Shown here piece by piece: positions 1 to 6,727 of a DNA stretch of 14,256 bases. Below the pieces are notes generated by a model. The model saw nothing but the letters and a program-made list of their open reading frames with translations, did no database searches and was not told the DNA's origin. Origin of the DNA: JAHECQ01 sp047638695 (GTDB lineage Bacteria; Actinomycetota; Acidimicrobiia; Acidimicrobiales; SZUA-35). Within the stretch, counting starts at the first letter, position 1, and every line of letters begins with the position of its first letter. Both the position numbers and the translations under genes were made by a program. The stretch lies in contig JBLINY010000113.1 in assembly GCA_047638695.1 (NCBI GenBank), positions 1 through 14,256 on the forward strand, in the 5' to 3' direction.

Positions 1-167
1 CGAACGGCGTCGGGTTCATCAGCGATGAAGCCGAGGAGGTGGTCCGCGGCACCGAACTGGCGTTGCCTGACGCGGGCCAACTGCTCGGTGGCGTTGCCCT
101 GGCGATGGCTGCGGCGGTCGTCACCCTTGCGATCGTAAAGGTCGCCGAGTCAACCAAATCAGCCTGA
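1..167 (+). CDS. C-terminal end of an unidentified membrane protein (partial)
   Basis: An open frame enters from the left edge (first full codon at base 3) and ends with TGA at 165-167, leaving 54 residues. The visible part has an acidic stretch (SDEAEEVVRGTE), then one hydrophobic segment of about 21 residues beginning LLGGVALAMAAAVV, and a short polar tail ending STKSA. This looks like a final transmembrane helix with a short tail, so the protein is probably an integral or C-terminally anchored membrane protein. Codon use matches the neighbouring real genes. The stop overlaps the 3' end of the convergent channel gene by 9 nt. Too little is visible to name a family. Confidence 0.55.
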   Translation, partial: NGVGFISDEAEEVVRGTELALPDAGQLLGGVALAMAAAVVTLAIVKVAESTKSA

Positions 168-1220
168 GACTCGGTGCCCGATCGTGTGGCCCCAGAATCC
201 TCGAGGCGCCAACGACACGTCGATGAGCCACTCGAGTTGGGCGTCGTACATGCGCCGCAACTCGTGGTTTCGAGCCAATGCTTCATCACTCGGGTAGAGA
301 TCGAACCCGTGCTCGGCCATGGCCGAGTAGAGCTCGTCATACTGCGAACGCTCGGCGTATGAGGCATCGAGGCGGGCCCGGTACTCGCTGAGGTCAACGC
401 CGGCCGTGAGTTCTTGGAAGAGTCTGATCGATCGACGCAACATCCAGTATGCGGCGCGTCGATCCGCCCCGCGAATCATCTCGCAGTGCAGTGCAGCATC
501 GGCCATCAGGCCGAGGGCCGTGATCCAGTTCTGACCGCTGTGATGTGAACGAAAGAAGCGGAGCATAGGAAAGGTGGTGTGGGTCTCGAGCACTCCTGCC
601 ACCCAGTCTTCCCATTCGCTGAAGTGGGCCAGTAGTTCGTCGACGTCAGCGTCGGGCGACCAGGCCATCACCAGGCTGGTGGGCGTTATGCGCTCCTCGG
701 TGCCGTCATCGAGCGTCATCAACTTCCGTTCCCGCTCGCTGAACGCCGAGTACAGGGCTGGCAGGTAGCCAATGACCAGTGCCGTAGTGAGAACCCCGGA
801 AAAGGCCTCGACGATGGCGCCCAGTCGTGAGATCTGACCGGCTGGCACCACCTCACCGAAACCGACGGTGAAGAACACCACGCCGGAGTAGTAGAGCGAA
901 TCGAGCAGACCGTCGACGCCGGACACACCGCCCAGCCCCCACCAGATGAGGCCGAAACCAATCACTTGCTGCGCGACCCAGGCAACCAGCAGCTCGAGCA
1001 CCAGCAGCGGAGCGAAGCCGCCGAGCAGCCGGTTGCGGCTCGAACCCTCGGGGAGCATGAGCGCCAAGGCCCGAACAATTCGCCAGTTCGAACGAGTCAA
1101 AATCGTCGACAACCAAAGGCGGCCGCTGCTTGTCTGGGTCGTGATGAGCGTGTTGACCATGTCGGCCAACACCATCACGACCAGAATCGCGCCAACGACG
1201 ACGGCAATGGTCTGCATCAC
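159..1220 (-). CDS. Potassium-channel-like membrane protein (two-TM pore domain, Ion_trans_2 type)
   Basis: The 353-residue protein starts with a hydrophobic helix (residues 3-22), has a second hydrophobic segment (68-95), then a pore region with the filter TVGFGE at 118-123, then a third helix (about 131-158). TVGFG is a variant of the K+ filter TVGYG, so selective monovalent cation flux, most likely K+, is inferred. Residues 160-353 are a soluble, charged cytoplasmic region rich in Trp, Arg and Glu that I do not recognise; I see no RCK/TrkA-N nucleotide-binding motif. The start is GTG at 1220 or the adjacent ATG at 1217, both preceded by the purine-rich stretch GAGAGGGA. The GTG overlaps the upstream gene's stop as GTGA, which suggests translational coupling. 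The 3' end overlaps the convergent plus-strand gene by 9 nt. Confidence 0.85.
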   Translation of the reverse strand: MMQTIAVVVGAILVVMVLADMVNTLITTQTSSGRLWLSTILTRSNWRIVRALALMLPEGSSRNRLLGGFAPLLVLELLVAWVAQQVIGFGLIWWGLGGVSGVDGLLDSLYYSGVVFFTVGFGEVVPAGQISRLGAIVEAFSGVLTTALVIGYLPALYSAFSERERKLMTLDDGTEERITPTSLVMAWSPDADVDELLAHFSEWEDWVAGVLETHTTFPMLRFFRSHHSGQNWITALGLMADAALHCEMIRGADRRAAYWMLRRSIRLFQELTAGVDLSEYRARLDASYAERSQYDELYSAMAEHGFDLYPSDEALARNHELRRMYDAQLEWLIDVSLAPRGFWGHTIGHRVSG

Positions 1221-1924
1221 GTCTGTCCCTCTCGGTTGCTGGTGGGCACGCTCGCATCCTCGCAGGTGACAACTAGGCCTCCATCACTGCGTTGGTGCTG
1301 CCATATCCACGACTGTTCGGGTAAAGCGCAACGCGATGTCATTCCTTTCGGTTCACCGACAACGAACCCTGATGGCCGCTCCGCCCCCCACCAGTGCGAA
1401 CGGATGGCGTTGCCTTCGGCCTCGCGCTCACCGTCCGCTGACAGCAGCAACCCATGTCCGCGACCGCGCTGGCTATACCCAGAGCCGGAAACGGCGCCGC
1501 CGATCGAGAAGAACGCTGCTGGCTCGCCGGCCTCGAACTCGAATTCCCAGCCCAGCGGCACACGCTGGCCAATGGCTCGGCCCAAAAGCTCGTCAGGGTC
1601 ATCAATCGAAAGCGCGAATGCTTCAAGGCCATAGCTCCAATGACTAAGCGGTGTCTCACAGACGAACTCAGCCCAAAGTCCCGACGTTCGCATTTCCCAA
1701 CCGACACCCGGCATTGGAACCTCATGATCAACAATGACAATCGGATCGCAGTCTGCCTCGAGGACAGCTGCAAGAAACGATGCCTGCCGTTGGTTGGGTC
1801 GCACCGTCATCTGACATGAGAGCGTCAGTCGATCCGCGACGCAGTCAAGACGGTGGCTTTCAGACCATCCTGGCCGGTCGTCGGGCTCGCGACTGGCCTC
1901 GAGCGCGCTCGTGATCTCCAACAT
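1217..1924 (-). CDS. Conserved protein of unknown function
   Basis: This is a 235-residue soluble protein with no signal peptide or clear membrane segment. It is rich in Trp, Glu and Gly, with aromatic-rich stretches such as SGLWAEFVCETP, HWSYGLEAFAL and VPLGWEFEFEAGEP that suggest a beta-rich, possibly lipocalin- or CrtC-like fold; that fold assignment is a guess from texture only. The start chosen is ATG at 1924, because GGGGAGGT lies 3 nt upstream of it. An in-frame TTG at 1942 would add six residues but has no ribosome binding site. It is the first gene of a two-gene unit with the channel protein, joined by a GTGA overlap at 1217-1220, so the two products probably act together or are co-regulated. 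No catalytic motif is recognised. Confidence 0.75.
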   Translation of the reverse strand: MLEITSALEASREPDDRPGWSESHRLDCVADRLTLSCQMTVRPNQRQASFLAAVLEADCDPIVIVDHEVPMPGVGWEMRTSGLWAEFVCETPLSHWSYGLEAFALSIDDPDELLGRAIGQRVPLGWEFEFEAGEPAAFFSIGGAVSGSGYSQRGRGHGLLLSADGEREAEGNAIRSHWWGAERPSGFVVGEPKGMTSRCALPEQSWIWQHQRSDGGLVVTCEDASVPTSNREGQT

Positions 1925-1982
1925 CTGACCTCCCCGCACCAAGCTACTGACCGGGCCCCTTTCGACCTACGCTCGATGCATC
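1925..1982. promoter_or_regulatory. Divergent promoter region between the unknown/channel pair and the GTPase block
   Basis: Only 58 bp separate the two divergent starts. On the plus strand TACGCT at 1968-1973 fits a TANNNT -10 box, and the GTG start at 1983 follows 9 nt later with no Shine-Dalgarno sequence, which suggests a leaderless or near-leaderless mRNA. On the minus strand TAGCTT (plus coordinates 1941-1946) is a -10 candidate for the gene starting at 1924; its short leader would carry the GGGGAGGT ribosome binding site. No convincing -35 box is visible for either. Confidence 0.4.
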
Positions 1983-2105
1983 GTGTCCGACCTCATCCCA
2001 GACGCTTTGCGTTCACTCCACGCAGCCCTGACCGCAACGGTGCTCGAGCTGAACCTCCCCGCCTCAGCCGAGGCCCGCACCGTGCAAGCCGAGCTGAACG
2101 ACTAG
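1983..2105 (+). pseudogene. Detached N-terminal segment of the first GTPase, ended by in-frame TAG
   Basis: GTG at 1983 opens a 40-codon reading frame that stops at TAG 2103-2105. It is in the same frame as the GTPase that follows, and the frame stays open after the TAG. The short peptide (starts VSDLIPDALRSLHAAL, ends VQAELND) has the helical, Leu/Ala-rich look of the region before the G domain in this GTPase family. The residues just after the stop (ITDYLLPRLQRLDAPILAV) continue directly into the P-loop strand. From knowledge of related actinobacterial GTPases, a DYLLPRL...DAPLLAV..GGSTGAGKST layout is typical, so both parts appear to belong to one ancestral protein. A single C-to-T change (CAG to TAG) would explain it. 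A sequencing error is also possible. Confidence 0.6.
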
Positions 2106-2159
2106 ATCACCGACTACCTACTCCCCCGCCTCCAACGGCTCGATGCTCCCATCCTGGCG

Positions 2160-3674
2160 GTGTTGGGCGGATCAACCGGCTCGGGTAAGTCGACCATCAC
2201 CAACACTCTTGCTGGCGCCGACGTGTCACCTGCTGGCGTGCTGCGACCCACTACTCGGGCACCGGTCCTCATCTGCAATCCGCTCGACGAGTCGTGGTTT
2301 GCCTCGGCCGACGTGCTGCCCGACCTACCTCGGCTCACCGGCGACACTGAAACGACCGCAACCGGTCAGGTGCTACGTATCCGTGCGGTCGACACCGTTC
2401 GGCCTGGGCTGGCTCTCCTCGATGCGCCCGATATCGACTCCGTCGAGAACGCCAACCGGGAGCTGGCGACTCAGCTCCTGGCCTCGGCCGATCTGTGGTT
2501 GTTCGTCACGACGGCGGTTCGCTACGCCGATGCCGTGCCGTGGGAGTTTCTCAACCGGGCACGAGAGCGAGGCACCGAGTTATCGATCATCATCAATCGA
2601 GTTCCGTCTGGCGCTGGCGACGAGATCGTCCCGCACCTCGCCGAGATGCTGACCGACGGCGGGCTAGTCGATGTGACCATTTACCCGATCGAACAACAGG
2701 CCGAACTTGTCGGGGGGCGTCTCGATGAGGCATCGATCGCACCCCTGCGGGCCCGGCTCACCGCGCTGGCCGACAACTCTGAAGAACGAGCAGCCGTGAT
2801 TCGAGCGACCCTCGACGGTGCCCTCGACAGCATCCCTGCCCGGCTGGCAACCGTCGAACAGGCAGCGGTGACTCAAGACCGAGCAGCCGACGAGATGCGG
2901 CTAGCGATGGAGCGGATCTACGCGGATGCTCGGCAAACCATCGCCGCCGATGTCACCAGCGGCAAGATGTTGCGAGGAGAGGTGCTCGACCGTTGGCAAG
3001 AGCTCATCGGCACCGGCGAACTGATGCGGGCGGTCCAAAGCCGCATTGGATGGTTGCGGGACCGCATCGGGGCCGCCATTACCGGCCGCATGGCCTCCAC
3101 CACTGAGGTGCAGGGTGAGATCAACTCGACCCTTGAGCAGCTCCTGATCGACCATGCTGATGCTGCGGCGTTGCGGGTTGCGATCACCTGGCGACAGCTA
3201 CCCGGTGGGGAGCAGATGCTAGCGGCGGACCGCTCGCTTGAACGAGCGTCCGACGATTTTAACCAGGCTGTCGGCCCCGAAATAAGAGCCTGGCAGGACG
3301 ACATCCTCGGGTTGGTGAAAGCCCGCGGCGCGGGCAAACGCAACACCGCTCGTGTGCTGGCATTCGGCGTAAACGGAGTTGGGGTCGCATTGATGATTGT
3401 GCTGTTCGCCCAGACCGGCGGCATCACCGGTGGTGAGGTGGCAGTGGCATCGGGCACGGCTGGAGTCTCACAAACACTGTTGAACGCCCTCTTCGGTGAA
3501 CAGGCCGTACGCGAGCTGGCTAGCGACGCAAAGAAGATGCTGCTCGAGCGCGTCGGCGGCCTGATTGGCATCGATGCCAATCGGTTCCGCACTCGACTGT
3601 GGTCAACCGTCTCACCGGCCGAGGCGACCGCAGCCCTAGCCGTGGCCAGGGAGCAGTTCGAGGCCGCACGTTGA
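2160..3674 (+). CDS. Dynamin/YfjP-like membrane-associated GTPase, first of a pair (N-terminus cut off by an amber codon)
   Basis: The first possible GTG or TTG start after the amber codon is GTG at 2160, giving 504 residues. Motifs in this numbering: P-loop GGSTGSGKST at 3-12, a G2-like RPTT at 29-32, G3 DAPDIDS at 88-94 and a G4-like NRVP at 146-149 (not the usual NKxD). A long, mostly helical, Glu/Ala/Arg-rich middle follows. Two hydrophobic segments sit near the C-terminus (about 398-420 and 425-446). This order, GTPase domain then helical stalk then C-terminal membrane segments, resembles bacterial dynamin-like or YfjP-type GTPases such as Streptomyces DynA/DynB and mycobacterial IniA/IniC. 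A start at 2160 leaves only two residues before the P-loop and has no ribosome binding site, so the protein may be non-functional or poorly made unless the stop is suppressed or is an artefact. Its TGA overlaps the TTG start of the second GTPase. Confidence 0.75.
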   Translation: MLGGSTGSGKSTITNTLAGADVSPAGVLRPTTRAPVLICNPLDESWFASADVLPDLPRLTGDTETTATGQVLRIRAVDTVRPGLALLDAPDIDSVENANRELATQLLASADLWLFVTTAVRYADAVPWEFLNRARERGTELSIIINRVPSGAGDEIVPHLAEMLTDGGLVDVTIYPIEQQAELVGGRLDEASIAPLRARLTALADNSEERAAVIRATLDGALDSIPARLATVEQAAVTQDRAADEMRLAMERIYADARQTIAADVTSGKMLRGEVLDRWQELIGTGELMRAVQSRIGWLRDRIGAAITGRMASTTEVQGEINSTLEQLLIDHADAAALRVAITWRQLPGGEQMLAADRSLERASDDFNQAVGPEIRAWQDDILGLVKARGAGKRNTARVLAFGVNGVGVALMIVLFAQTGGITGGEVAVASGTAGVSQTLLNALFGEQAVRELASDAKKMLLERVGGLIGIDANRFRTRLWSTVSPAEATAALAVAREQFEAAR

Positions 3675-5278
3675 GAGGCTCACGAACATCGACTCAACCC
3701 GGCCTCAATCAACGTTTCACAGCCCTCGAAGCCTCTCTCGACTTGGCCGAGGGACGATTGGCGGCCGGCGTCGTCGCTGCCGGCCGCCAACTGCAGACCA
3801 AGGCGGCCGAACGACTACGTCACGGCACCGACTACACGTTGGTGGCCATGCTCGGCGCCACCGGCAGCGGCAAGTCCTCGCTTAGCAACGCCCTCGTCGG
3901 CTCCGACGTTGCGACCACAGGCGTGCGGCGACCGACTACGTCCAGCACCTTGGCCTGCGTGTTCGGCGAGCACGACGCAGCGGATTTGTTGACATGGCTC
4001 GAGGTGAAAAATCGGCATCTCGTCGGTTCTCACACGTCAGAACTCGCCGGCCTCGTACTTCTCGACGTCCCCGACCACGACTCGGTCGCCGTCGACCACC
4101 GACTCGAGATGGAGCGCATCGCCGAACACGTCGACCTCCTCGTCTGGGTCACCGATACGGAGAAGTACGCCGACCAGGCAATGCACACCTACCTTCGCCA
4201 GCTATCAGCTCACGGAGCTGTTGTGGTCACGGTGTTGAACAAGATCGATCAACTCAGCCCCAACGATCTTGACACCGTCGATCAGGATCTGCATCGACTC
4301 CTCATAAGCAACGGACTTGCCGAACCAGTCACGTTGAGGGTCTCAGCGACGACCGGCGACGGTGTGAGGGGGCTACGTGAGGTTCTGGCCAACGCGGTGC
4401 GCCAACGCGAGGCCATGACCGAGCGGCTCGGCGCCGACATCAACGTGGTGGCAGCAGGATTGGCTGCCACGGTTGGCATCGGCAACACGACGCTTGGTCG
4501 TGGGGCCGCATCGTCCTTCGTCGACGAGTTAGTGAGCGCGGCTGGCATCGAGGCGGTAACGGATGCGGTCTCACGCGGACATCGGCGCGATGCCGCTGCA
4601 GCGACGGGGTGGCCCTTCACCCGTTGGGCCCATCGGCTGCGGCCCCACCCTCTTCGCAAGCTCCACCTTGGTTCCGGAAGCCAGGGGCGAACGTCTCTGC
4701 CTGAACCCACCGGGGCCCAACAGGCCCGTGTTCAGTCCGCCATCCGGTCCGTCGCCGACACGGTCTCGCACGATCTCTCAGAGCCGTGGCCAACGCTGCT
4801 GCGTGATGCAGCGCAGCCCGACAGTCGAGTGCTGCACGATCAGCTCGACGAAGCCGTCGGGCTGGCCGTGCGCGATCACCGGCAATCGACGCCCCGGTGG
4901 TGGTCTGTTGTCGGCACCGTTCAGTTCGCTCTAGCTGTGGCCGTGGTGACGGGTGCGCTGTGGTTGTTGGCACTCGGACTCGTCGGCTACTTGCAGCTAC
5001 CCGAGGTTCCAACCCCGACGTACCGTCGTGTTCCCGTTCCAACGGGTCTGCTCGTTGGCGGCGCGCTGGCCGGTTGGATCCTGGCCGTCATGTCGCGGCA
5101 ATTGGCCAAGATCGGCGGACAACGTCGAGGAAGCAGTACCAGGAGGGCAGCGTCGGCGGAAGTCAAACTAGTTGCCGACCAACTCGTGCTCGATCCGCTC
5201 CGGAACGAGCTGGAGGTTCGGTCGACCTTGATCCACCAGCTTGCCATTGCCCGTTCCGGGTCAGCCCCAACCAGCTGA
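3671..5278 (+). CDS. Membrane-anchored GTPase, second of a dynamin/YfjP-like pair
   Basis: The 535-residue protein has a complete G domain: P-loop GATGSGKSS at 62-70, switch-like RRPTTSS at 86-92, G3 DVPD at 132-135, G4 NKID at 190-193 and a G5-like SA at 225-226. A linker region follows (about 270-410), then two membrane helices near the C-terminus (about 413-442 and 458-476) and a basic tail. The chosen start is TTG at 3671: it overlaps the upstream stop as TTGA, has GAGG 7 nt upstream (3660-3663), and gives the N-terminal length expected before the P-loop. An in-frame GTG at 3599 would create a long Arg-rich extension overlapping the upstream gene and is less likely. The overlap suggests coupled translation and a heteromeric GTPase pair at the membrane. 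Unlike its partner, this protein appears intact. Confidence 0.85.
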   Translation: MRGSRTSTQPGLNQRFTALEASLDLAEGRLAAGVVAAGRQLQTKAAERLRHGTDYTLVAMLGATGSGKSSLSNALVGSDVATTGVRRPTTSSTLACVFGEHDAADLLTWLEVKNRHLVGSHTSELAGLVLLDVPDHDSVAVDHRLEMERIAEHVDLLVWVTDTEKYADQAMHTYLRQLSAHGAVVVTVLNKIDQLSPNDLDTVDQDLHRLLISNGLAEPVTLRVSATTGDGVRGLREVLANAVRQREAMTERLGADINVVAAGLAATVGIGNTTLGRGAASSFVDELVSAAGIEAVTDAVSRGHRRDAAAATGWPFTRWAHRLRPHPLRKLHLGSGSQGRTSLPEPTGAQQARVQSAIRSVADTVSHDLSEPWPTLLRDAAQPDSRVLHDQLDEAVGLAVRDHRQSTPRWWSVVGTVQFALAVAVVTGALWLLALGLVGYLQLPEVPTPTYRRVPVPTGLLVGGALAGWILAVMSRQLAKIGGQRRGSSTRRAASAEVKLVADQLVLDPLRNELEVRSTLIHQLAIARSGSAPTS

Positions 5279-5281
5279 CGA

Positions 5282-5308
5282 CCGACCGGTCGGGCGAAAC
5301 AGTAACCT
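5282..5308 (+). promoter_or_regulatory. Candidate promoter and operator before the SCP2-like gene
   Basis: A perfect 12-bp palindrome, CCGACCGGTCGG, lies at 5282-5293, just past the stop of the second GTPase. Ten bases further on, TAACCT at 5303-5308 fits a TANNNT -10 box, and the ATG at 5318 follows after 9 nt with no clear Shine-Dalgarno sequence. The palindrome therefore sits roughly where a -35 element would be, consistent with a regulator site. A GC-rich palindrome of this length can also arise by chance. Confidence 0.35.
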
Positions 5309-5317
5309 CGCACTCCA

Positions 5318-5686
5318 ATGCGCTATCTCAGTGACGAGTGGCTGGCTCGGGCCGATGAAGCCCTCACCGACCTCCCTCCCCTCGACGACGACGTCCTTGT
5401 TGGTTTCGTGGTCACAGACGGACCCAACGGCGACCGGTCCTACGGGCTCCGGCTCGGATCAGGGAGCGTCGGTGTCGAGCCCGGCTCAGGAGCTGCCGCT
5501 GTGACCCTTCGGCTTCGCTGGGATCTTGCCGTTGCTGTCTCACAGGGTCGTGCAAGCGCCCAACGCGCCTTTCTTGACGGCGAACTGGTGCTCGGCGGGA
5601 ACGTTGGTCTGCTGTTAGGCCACCAACGCGAACTCAAAACAATCGACGACCGACTGGTGTCACTGCGTGCCAGCACCGACTACTAA
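5318..5686 (+). CDS. Small SCP2 (sterol carrier protein 2)-like protein
   Basis: This is a 122-residue soluble protein starting MRYLSDEWLARADEAL. The layout fits a single SCP2-type fold: an N-terminal helix, a beta-rich centre (VLVGFVVTDGP, YGLRLGSGSVGVEPG, AAAVTLRLRWDLAVAV) and a helical C-terminal part with QGRASAQRAFLDGELVLGGNVGLLL, which resembles the SCP2 region of the type G.xxxxxxFxxGxlkl.GD. Family members bind lipids or acyl-CoAs in a hydrophobic pocket; that role is inferred here. The start has no obvious ribosome binding site but follows a TANNNT box by 9 nt. It lies 39 nt after the second GTPase and ends 4 nt before the acyl-CoA-dehydrogenase-like gene, so it is probably co-transcribed with the latter. 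Confidence 0.7.
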   Translation: MRYLSDEWLARADEALTDLPPLDDDVLVGFVVTDGPNGDRSYGLRLGSGSVGVEPGSGAAAVTLRLRWDLAVAVSQGRASAQRAFLDGELVLGGNVGLLLGHQRELKTIDDRLVSLRASTDY

Positions 5687-5690
5687 TCGA

Positions 5691-6686
5691 ATGGACCGGC
5701 CGACGACCAACCACGGACTCGTTGCCCAGGCGCAACGCATCGCCGACGACATCTTGTTCCCCGCTGCCAACGATGTCGACCTGGCGGGCGAGATCCCCAG
5801 AGCCCAGCTACAAGCCATCGTCGATGCCGGAATCTATGGTCTGACGGGACCGGCCGAGCTGGGGGGCGCGGCGGCCAACGAGCCCACATTGTTGGCCGTC
5901 ATCGAGGCTCTCGCCAGCGGTTGCCTCTCGACCTGCTTCGTGTGGGTCCAGCATCAAGGCGCCACCCGGGCGGTGGCGACGGCCGAAGGACCGGTCCACA
6001 CCACGTGGGCCCGACAGCTCGCCACTGGGGAATCCAGGTCAGGGGTCGCGTTCGCTCACCTGCTTCGCACCGGTCCACCCGCCATCGTGGCCGAGCCAAC
6101 GACGGACGGTTGGCTCTTCTCTGGCACCGCCCCGTGGGTTACCGGCTGGGGTTACATCGATGTCTTCCATGTCGCGGCTCGGCAAGGAGATGACATCGTG
6201 TGGGCGTTGCTCGATGGACGAGAGGCCAAGACGCTCCGCTCCCGTCAGCTGCATCTCGCAGCCATCGATTCCTCAGCCACCTATCAGATCGACTTCGACC
6301 AACACCCGGTCGACATCGACCGGCTCACCCTGATGGAACCATACGATGAGTGGCACGCCCGCTATCCCAGTGGGCTTCGTGTGAATGGGTCACTGAGTCT
6401 TGGCGTTGCTCGCCGGGCCGCCGAACTACTCGGGTCGACCGAGGCCAACGCCGAGTTGGACGATGCCAGGGCTCAGTTGGACGAGGCCGATATCGATCGT
6501 CTGCCAGAAGCACGCGGCAGAGTGAGCGCCGTGGCCGTACGGCTCACAAGCAAACTGGTGGCCAGCCACGGCGGTCGCTCGATCGTTCGCGACAACCACG
6601 GACAACGGTTGGCCCGCGAAGCCCTCTTCCTCCTGATCCAGGGTCAGACACCCGAGATTCGCGAAGCTCAACTCAGATACCTCTGA
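5691..6686 (+). CDS. Short acyl-CoA dehydrogenase-like flavoprotein
   Basis: The 331-residue protein has the acyl-CoA dehydrogenase layout. A helical N-terminal domain (1-85) contains AGIYGLTGPAELGG and a segment like STCFVWVQHQGA. The beta middle domain (about 110-215) contains GWLFSGTAPWVTGWG, similar to the GxKxWVTG motif near the FAD and substrate. The C-terminal helical part is short. Usual family members have about 380 residues. The C-terminus here (GQRLAREALFLLIQGQT...) ends without a YEGT-type motif, so I cannot find the usual catalytic glutamate near the end; the reaction is uncertain and it may not be a classical dehydrogenase. ATG at 5691 is chosen as start, 4 nt after the SCP2-like stop; an in-frame GTG at 5667 would overlap that gene by 20 nt. 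Confidence 0.75.
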   Translation: MDRPTTNHGLVAQAQRIADDILFPAANDVDLAGEIPRAQLQAIVDAGIYGLTGPAELGGAAANEPTLLAVIEALASGCLSTCFVWVQHQGATRAVATAEGPVHTTWARQLATGESRSGVAFAHLLRTGPPAIVAEPTTDGWLFSGTAPWVTGWGYIDVFHVAARQGDDIVWALLDGREAKTLRSRQLHLAAIDSSATYQIDFDQHPVDIDRLTLMEPYDEWHARYPSGLRVNGSLSLGVARRAAELLGSTEANAELDDARAQLDEADIDRLPEARGRVSAVAVRLTSKLVASHGGRSIVRDNHGQRLAREALFLLIQGQTPEIREAQLRYL

Positions 6687-6698
6687 GCAGTCTTCCCG

Positions 6699-6720
6699 GC
6701 TACCGCTGCTGCGGTAGCGT
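6699..6720 (+). promoter_or_regulatory. Perfect hairpin overlapping a -10-like box before the Fpg-family gene
   Basis: GCTACCGC (6699-6706), a TGCT loop and GCGGTAGC (6711-6718) form a perfect 8-bp stem. Its right arm overlaps TAGCGT at 6715-6720, a TANNNT box that ends 7 nt before the ATG at 6728. No T-run follows, so it is not a standard terminator of the preceding gene. It could be an operator for the glycosylase gene. Confidence 0.35.
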
Positions 6721-6727
6721 CGCGGGT

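Noticed and set aside
2103..2105. Amber codon as programmed recoding (pyrrolysine or a reassigned TAG)
   Set aside because: Five other genes in the window end in TAG at their expected C-termini, no stimulatory structure is evident, and Pyl has no expected role in this GTPase. A mutation or error is simpler.
3599..3670. GTG at 3599 as start of the second GTPase
   Set aside because: It would give an Arg-rich 24-residue extension overlapping the first GTPase by 76 nt. TTG at 3671 has a GAGG at good distance and a 4-nt stop/start overlap.
6350..6727. Long upstream extension of the Fpg-family frame (open back to 6350)
   Set aside because: The extension is Arg/Ser-rich, lies inside the acyl-CoA-dehydrogenase-like gene in another frame, and would destroy the essential N-terminal Pro of the glycosylase. 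The MPE start at 6728 is decisive.
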